From Chara braunii (Eukaryota; Streptophyta; Charophyceae; Charales; Characeae): 20,296 nucleotides of DNA. Under the pieces are notes generated by a model. The model had not been told where the DNA came from. It made no database searches and worked only from the letters and a program-made list of their open reading frames with translations. Positions within the stretch are counted from its first letter, which is position 1; every line of letters begins with the position of its first letter. Both the position numbers and the translations under genes were made by a program. Positions 16,966 through 20,296 of this stretch are shown piece after piece. The DNA lies in contig BFEA01000190.1 of assembly GCA_003427395.1 (NCBI GenBank), positions 949,583-969,878 on the forward strand, in the 5' to 3' direction.

Positions 16966-17159
16966 ATGACAAGGGCGACGACGACGAAGCGATGGCGTGG
17001 AAGCGGCTGATGGGTAAAGACGTTCCTGACGGCTTCAGCAATGATCGCGATGTCGACGATGGGGACTTGCTCGTCGACGGCCACGATGGCGATGATGGCG
17101 ACGATGGTGACCACGAGGTCGACAGCAACGAAGCCGGCGACTCCAGTTGCAGCTGAGGC
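16964..17159. other. GAC/GTC-rich low-complexity stretch
   Basis: The plus strand reads as an Asp and Gly rich acidic peptide ending at TGA 17154. The minus strand reads, in one frame, as a hydrophobic Val, Ile and Ala rich segment. Both arise from degenerate GAY-GGY repeats with few stop-prone codons in any frame. I do not call a gene. A decayed exon of an acidic protein is possible but has no domain to support it. Confidence 0.5.
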
Positions 17160-17460
17160 CAGGGGATGGTTGGGTCGGGGTGGGCAGGAAACCGAGGCCC
17201 GTTTGAAGTCGAACAAGTGTTGATTTCCCACCGCTGCCCCCGCCTCAGCAGGCCGCTGCCCCACCCAAATGGCCCCAACAAATACACGTACGCAGCCCTT
17301 TTTTTAAGTATGCGGGGATGTGTACGCACGCCCTACGCGCGTCAGCATACATACATGGACGACCCCGATACAGGTATGTGCACCGCAGACGTATACTACC
17401 ATGCTCTGAATTGGGTATCGTCCAAATCCAGTTGCTTTTTAAACCGCACTCGTAATATAG
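17160..17460. other. Intergenic, no feature seen
   Basis: Mixed-composition sequence between the GAC-rich stretch and the inverted-repeat element. Open frames exist on both strands but overlap each other and show no motif. Confidence 0.5.
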
Positions 17461-17465
17461 CAAAG

Positions 17466-17863
17466 GGGCTCATTCAACACTCCTCGGGCGCGTCAAGTCC
17501 CCGAGGAAATGTTCATTCCACCTATCCTCGGGGATGCAGTCGGCAAAAAAAAAGTGAAAACAATCCTTTTGCCCGAGGTCCCTTGGGCGAAAGGAATTCA
17601 CTTTTCACAGAGAGGAGCGGCCACATGGGTAGAGACACGTTACGACCGAGAATCTGGATCGTGGCGGCACCGTATTGGCCGAAGGCCTCAAACACATTTG
17701 ATTTTTCTTTTCTTTTCTTTTTTCTTGTCTGACATCATTCGAAGGAAATGTCCTCGGGCGACGTCCGCGAGGACAGGTGGAACAATGGCGGGAATTTCCT
17801 TGAAAACCCCGAAGGAAACTTCCTTGGGCCTCGAGGACGCCCCAAGGAGTGTCGAACGAGCCC
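17466..17863. mobile_element. MITE-like inverted-repeat element, 398 bp
   Basis: The left end GGGCTCATTCAACACTCCT and the inverse of the right end GGGCTCGTTCGACACTCCT match at 17 of 19 positions. The arms continue inward: left TTCCACCTATCCTCG pairs with the reverse of right CGAGGACAGGTGGAA, the right arm being longer by about 40 bases. CAAAG occurs directly outside both ends (17461-17465 and 17864-17868), a candidate 5-bp target duplication. The inside has several CCTCGGG/CCCGAGG words and a T-rich tract near 17700, and no transposase. The superfamily is uncertain because 5-bp duplications are not typical of the commonest plant MITEs. Confidence 0.75.
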
Positions 17864-17936
17864 CAAAGAGGCATAATACCGCGATCTGAAGTGGCTAGTC
17901 AACATCCAGAAAAGATGGCAGTTTGCCAGTATCTTA

Positions 17937-17955
17937 CAATTTGATAGATCCAGTT

Positions 17956-17995
<40 letters not shown>

Positions 17996-18188
17996 GATCC
18001 AGTTGAAATTCCAATCAGACATGACATGGCAAGGTGTCTTCAATTTCATAGATCCAATGGAGGTTTTTTTTTTTTTTTTTTTAACAGATCCAGTTGAAAT
18101 TTCAATCAGACATGACATGGCAAGGTGTCTTCAATTTGATAGATCCAATTGAGTTTTCAACCACCAGACATGACATGGCAAGGTGCCT
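17937..18188. repeat. Poly(T)-bearing minisatellite, three units
   Basis: Units of about 102, 91 and 59 bases (17937-18038, 18039-18129, 18130-18188) share CAATTT(G/C)ATAGATCCA at the start and CAGACATGACATGGCAAGGTG at the end. Units 1 and 2 contain T runs of about 34 and 20 followed by AACAGATCCAGTTGAAAT. Unit 3 lacks the T run. Within a unit, AGATCCAGTTGA is itself repeated on both sides of the T run. Confidence 0.88.
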
Positions 18189-18999
18189 TCATCTCAATGT
18201 TCATCAAAGACCAACTGGAGTCTCCCTGCCTCAGAGCTGGGGACAAGAGCCCACAGCCGTTGCGAGAAGCTGGTGTTATCAGCTTCCAGTTTCTTATTCA
18301 TTGGCAGCGGGACGTGCTGGGAACCAGGCCCAGTGTACCTCACGACTCTAGTGCGAAGGCACCTGTATAAAAAAAAACGGCCTCTTACACAGTCGGCGCT
18401 TTATCGAAAGATGACCACATTGGTCGGCCCTTCAGCGCTTGTCTATCCAATGAGGTACTTCATCAGCTTGAGAAATTTGTCATGTGACTCGTCGATAGAG
18501 AGCGCGAACCGCCGCAGGTTGCGGACAAAAAGGCTCACTGCAAAGATCCGGCGGCACACAACAAAATCGACTGACACAACGTCGACGTTTATCTTGATGG
18601 TGATAAACCTCGTTGTCTGAGTGTCTTGGATTCGACATGGGTGGATCCCACGTTAAATCTTTCAACGTGCGTGCTAAAACGGCATTGAACCCACCGGTTT
18701 ATCGCGATTCACCTTGACCCGTGAAGATTTTTTTCACAGGCAAAAAATGAGGAGGAAAAACTTCCGAAAAAGAACAAAACAAATATAGAGTTGTAGATAT
18801 TTCTTAGCCCTGCAGCCTCACATTTTTTATTTCATTTTTTATTTTATTTTTTTCTTTAAATATATTCTAAGCACATAAGAAATATAGAAACCAAGAAAGA
18901 AAGATTGCAGGAAACAATGACACAAAAATGCCAAAAATGCAAATAAACAAATATACGCCTGTAGATCTTTTTCAATGCAGGGTGTGTTGCCCCACATCC

Positions 19000-19000
<1 letters not shown>
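18189..19000. other. Intergenic, no supported gene
   Basis: A plus-strand frame (18183-18620) has no recognisable domain and starts in the minisatellite. GC-mixed sequence gives way to AT-rich DNA after about 18725. I see no tRNA or other RNA fold that I would defend. Confidence 0.5.
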
Positions 19001-19002
<2 letters not shown>

Positions 19003-19060
<58 letters not shown>

Positions 19061-19104
19061 TACGTGTGTGCGCGTCTGTGTGTGTGTGTGCGTGTGTGTG
19101 TGTG
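19003..19104. repeat. (CA)n followed by (TG)n, self-complementary microsatellite pair
   Basis: About 27 CA units (19003-19057) are followed after a short spacer by TG-rich sequence (19064-19104, interrupted by CGCG and CG). The two halves are complementary and could form a long hairpin. Alternating purine-pyrimidine sequence of this kind also favours left-handed DNA. Confidence 0.93.
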
Positions 19105-19140
19105 GGCGCACACACGCATAAACACACAGACAGGCGCAGT

Positions 19141-19176
19141 GGGGGGGGGCGGTTGGGGGGAGGTGGGGAAGGGGGG
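19141..19176 (+). other. G-run cluster, G-quadruplex potential
   Basis: G runs of nine, six, four and six are separated by loops of at most five bases, enough for a stable intramolecular quadruplex on the plus strand. It lies about 35 bases after the CA/TG block. Confidence 0.75.
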
Positions 19177-19200
19177 AGATCGGGTCAGGTTTGAGGGGCA

Positions 19201-20210
19201 GGAGTTTTTTTTTCCCCCCCAAGTTTAATTGCGCAGGGGCCATGCACCAGGTGTCCAGGCCCCCCCACACCCCTTGAGTTAAACAAAAAAAAGTCAGGAG
19301 AACCCCATTTTCAACGGGGGTTTGGGGTATTTAAACAGGTTTCAAAGGCCATTAAACTGGACCCCTTTCACCGTGCGCCCTCCCCTTTCATTGAAAAGAC
19401 ACACATAGCTCATTCTCGATGGTGGAGGCATGGGAAAGTTCGCTGCAACAGCGCCTTCCTCGCCTGAAATACACTCCGTGATACCGAATGACAAAAGCAC
19501 GTGAGAGAGACCCAATGTTTTGTCTCCCTCTCACCGTCAGTGCCGTCACAATCCCCTGCCCGCTCGAGCGAGTGACCACACCCATCAAGCCGGGATACTC
19601 GCTCGATTGAGCAAGTGCCATTTTTTTTTAATTTTTTTTTTACCGTCGTAAGACATGGGACACCTCTGCCTAAGAACTAGTTCCATATTGTTTTCAAAAG
19701 AGGACAATGTCATTCGGGAGAGGCGAGACAAACGCGCTTGTCCGCAACTGACACTCTCCATTAAATACTGCTATTCTTATCGTCTGCACACTGATTACCT
19801 ATACCTCCATACAATTCTTCCAAGGGTCGGACCAGCGATACACGCAAGTCCCAAGCTAGAAATTCATTAGGACTTTTCTGTAAGAAGGGGGTGCTCATGT
19901 GCACCCTACTTCTTTAATAACCACATCGGCAAAAACAGGGTCCGCATCGTATTTAGCTAAATCACTACTCAATTCTTGAGTTTCGATGTCTCACTTAAAA
20001 CCATTGGTTGGAGCAAGAAAAGTGAGAAAAAGTTAACGAAAAGAATAATAATAAGTCAAAAATACAAAAAGACTTCCAAGCCAAAAATCCAAATTACCAC
20101 TTATGGCAAGGGTTGAAGGGGCCAGACGTTCGAAGGAGTTAGGGGTGAGCGACGGGGGACCACCTAATGCTCTGCATGCACATAAAGAACACGAGAAACT
20201 GTCCAAGGAG

Positions 20211-20211
<1 letters not shown>
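19201..20211. other. Intergenic, no supported gene
   Basis: There are no domains or RNA genes. GCTCGAGCGAGT (19562-19573) and ACTCGCTCGATTGAGC (19598-19613) form an imperfect inverted repeat. Short A, T and G homopolymers occur throughout. The longest frame (19655-19870, plus) has no recognisable motif. Confidence 0.5.

Positions 20212-20296
<85 letters not shown>
20212..20296. repeat. (TC)n microsatellite running off the window
   Basis: At least 42 uninterrupted TC units reach the last base. Its full length is unknown, and assembly gaps or collapses are common at such tracts. Confidence 0.97.

Noticed and set aside
18600-18660. Possible tRNA-like segment around GGATTCGACATGGG
   Set aside because: There is no acceptor stem or anticodon arm consistent with a cloverleaf.

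Overview
This window looks like transposon-dense, gene-poor DNA from a land-plant nuclear genome. The clues are an LTR retrotransposon with a plant-type initiator-Met tRNA primer-binding site, a chromovirus-like Ty3/gypsy polyprotein, a hAT insertion, an intron with plant-like borders, many long GA/CT and CA/TG microsatellites, and A or T homopolymers. The species cannot be named from the sequence alone. No intact conserved host gene was found.

Layout. Positions 1-3482 are the left flank: compound GT/GA microsatellites, a small candidate two-exon gene (1697-2057), short tandem repeats and an AT-rich 80-bp foldback. Positions 3483-15361 are one degenerate Ty3/gypsy retrotransposon: 5' LTR 3483-6163, PBS 6167, gag about 7459-9400, protease, RT, RNase H, integrase and a chromodomain-like tail ending at 12881, polypurine tract 12907-12919, and 3' LTR 12920-15361. 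Each LTR was about 1.1 kb and each carries a different later insertion. The 5' LTR holds about 1.56 kb (4291-5852), inverted relative to the host element, that looks like a Penelope-like element fragment. The 3' LTR holds a 1,360-bp non-autonomous hAT (13061-14420) with an 8-bp target duplication. Each LTR supplies the empty site for the insertion in the other, so both boundaries can be read directly.

The polyprotein is dead. It has at least two frameshifts, eight nonsense codons between RT and the integrase C-terminus (five TAG, three TGA, no TAA), a YLED in place of the RT YLDD motif, a lost first His in the integrase zinc finger, and a lost Cys in the Gag zinc knuckle. Two extra copies of a Gag segment show one such stop to be a CAG to TAG change. 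This fits long-term cytosine methylation and deamination at CG and CHG sites. Gag is also scrambled by tandem duplications.

Positions 15362-20296 are the right flank: a probable retroposed mRNA 3' end (AATAAA, then 23 A at 16287-16309), a minus-strand hammerhead-ribozyme-like core (16828-16864), a GAC/GTC-rich low-complexity stretch, a 398-bp inverted-repeat element with 5-bp flanking repeats (17466-17863), a poly(T)-bearing minisatellite, a CA/TG and G-run tract, and a CT microsatellite that runs off the window end.

The most notable signals are the reciprocally dated nested insertions, the two hammerhead-like motifs (one inside the Penelope-like fragment) and the methylation-decay footprint. 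These are best read as unusual mobile-element biology. I found no evidence of a new multi-gene system.
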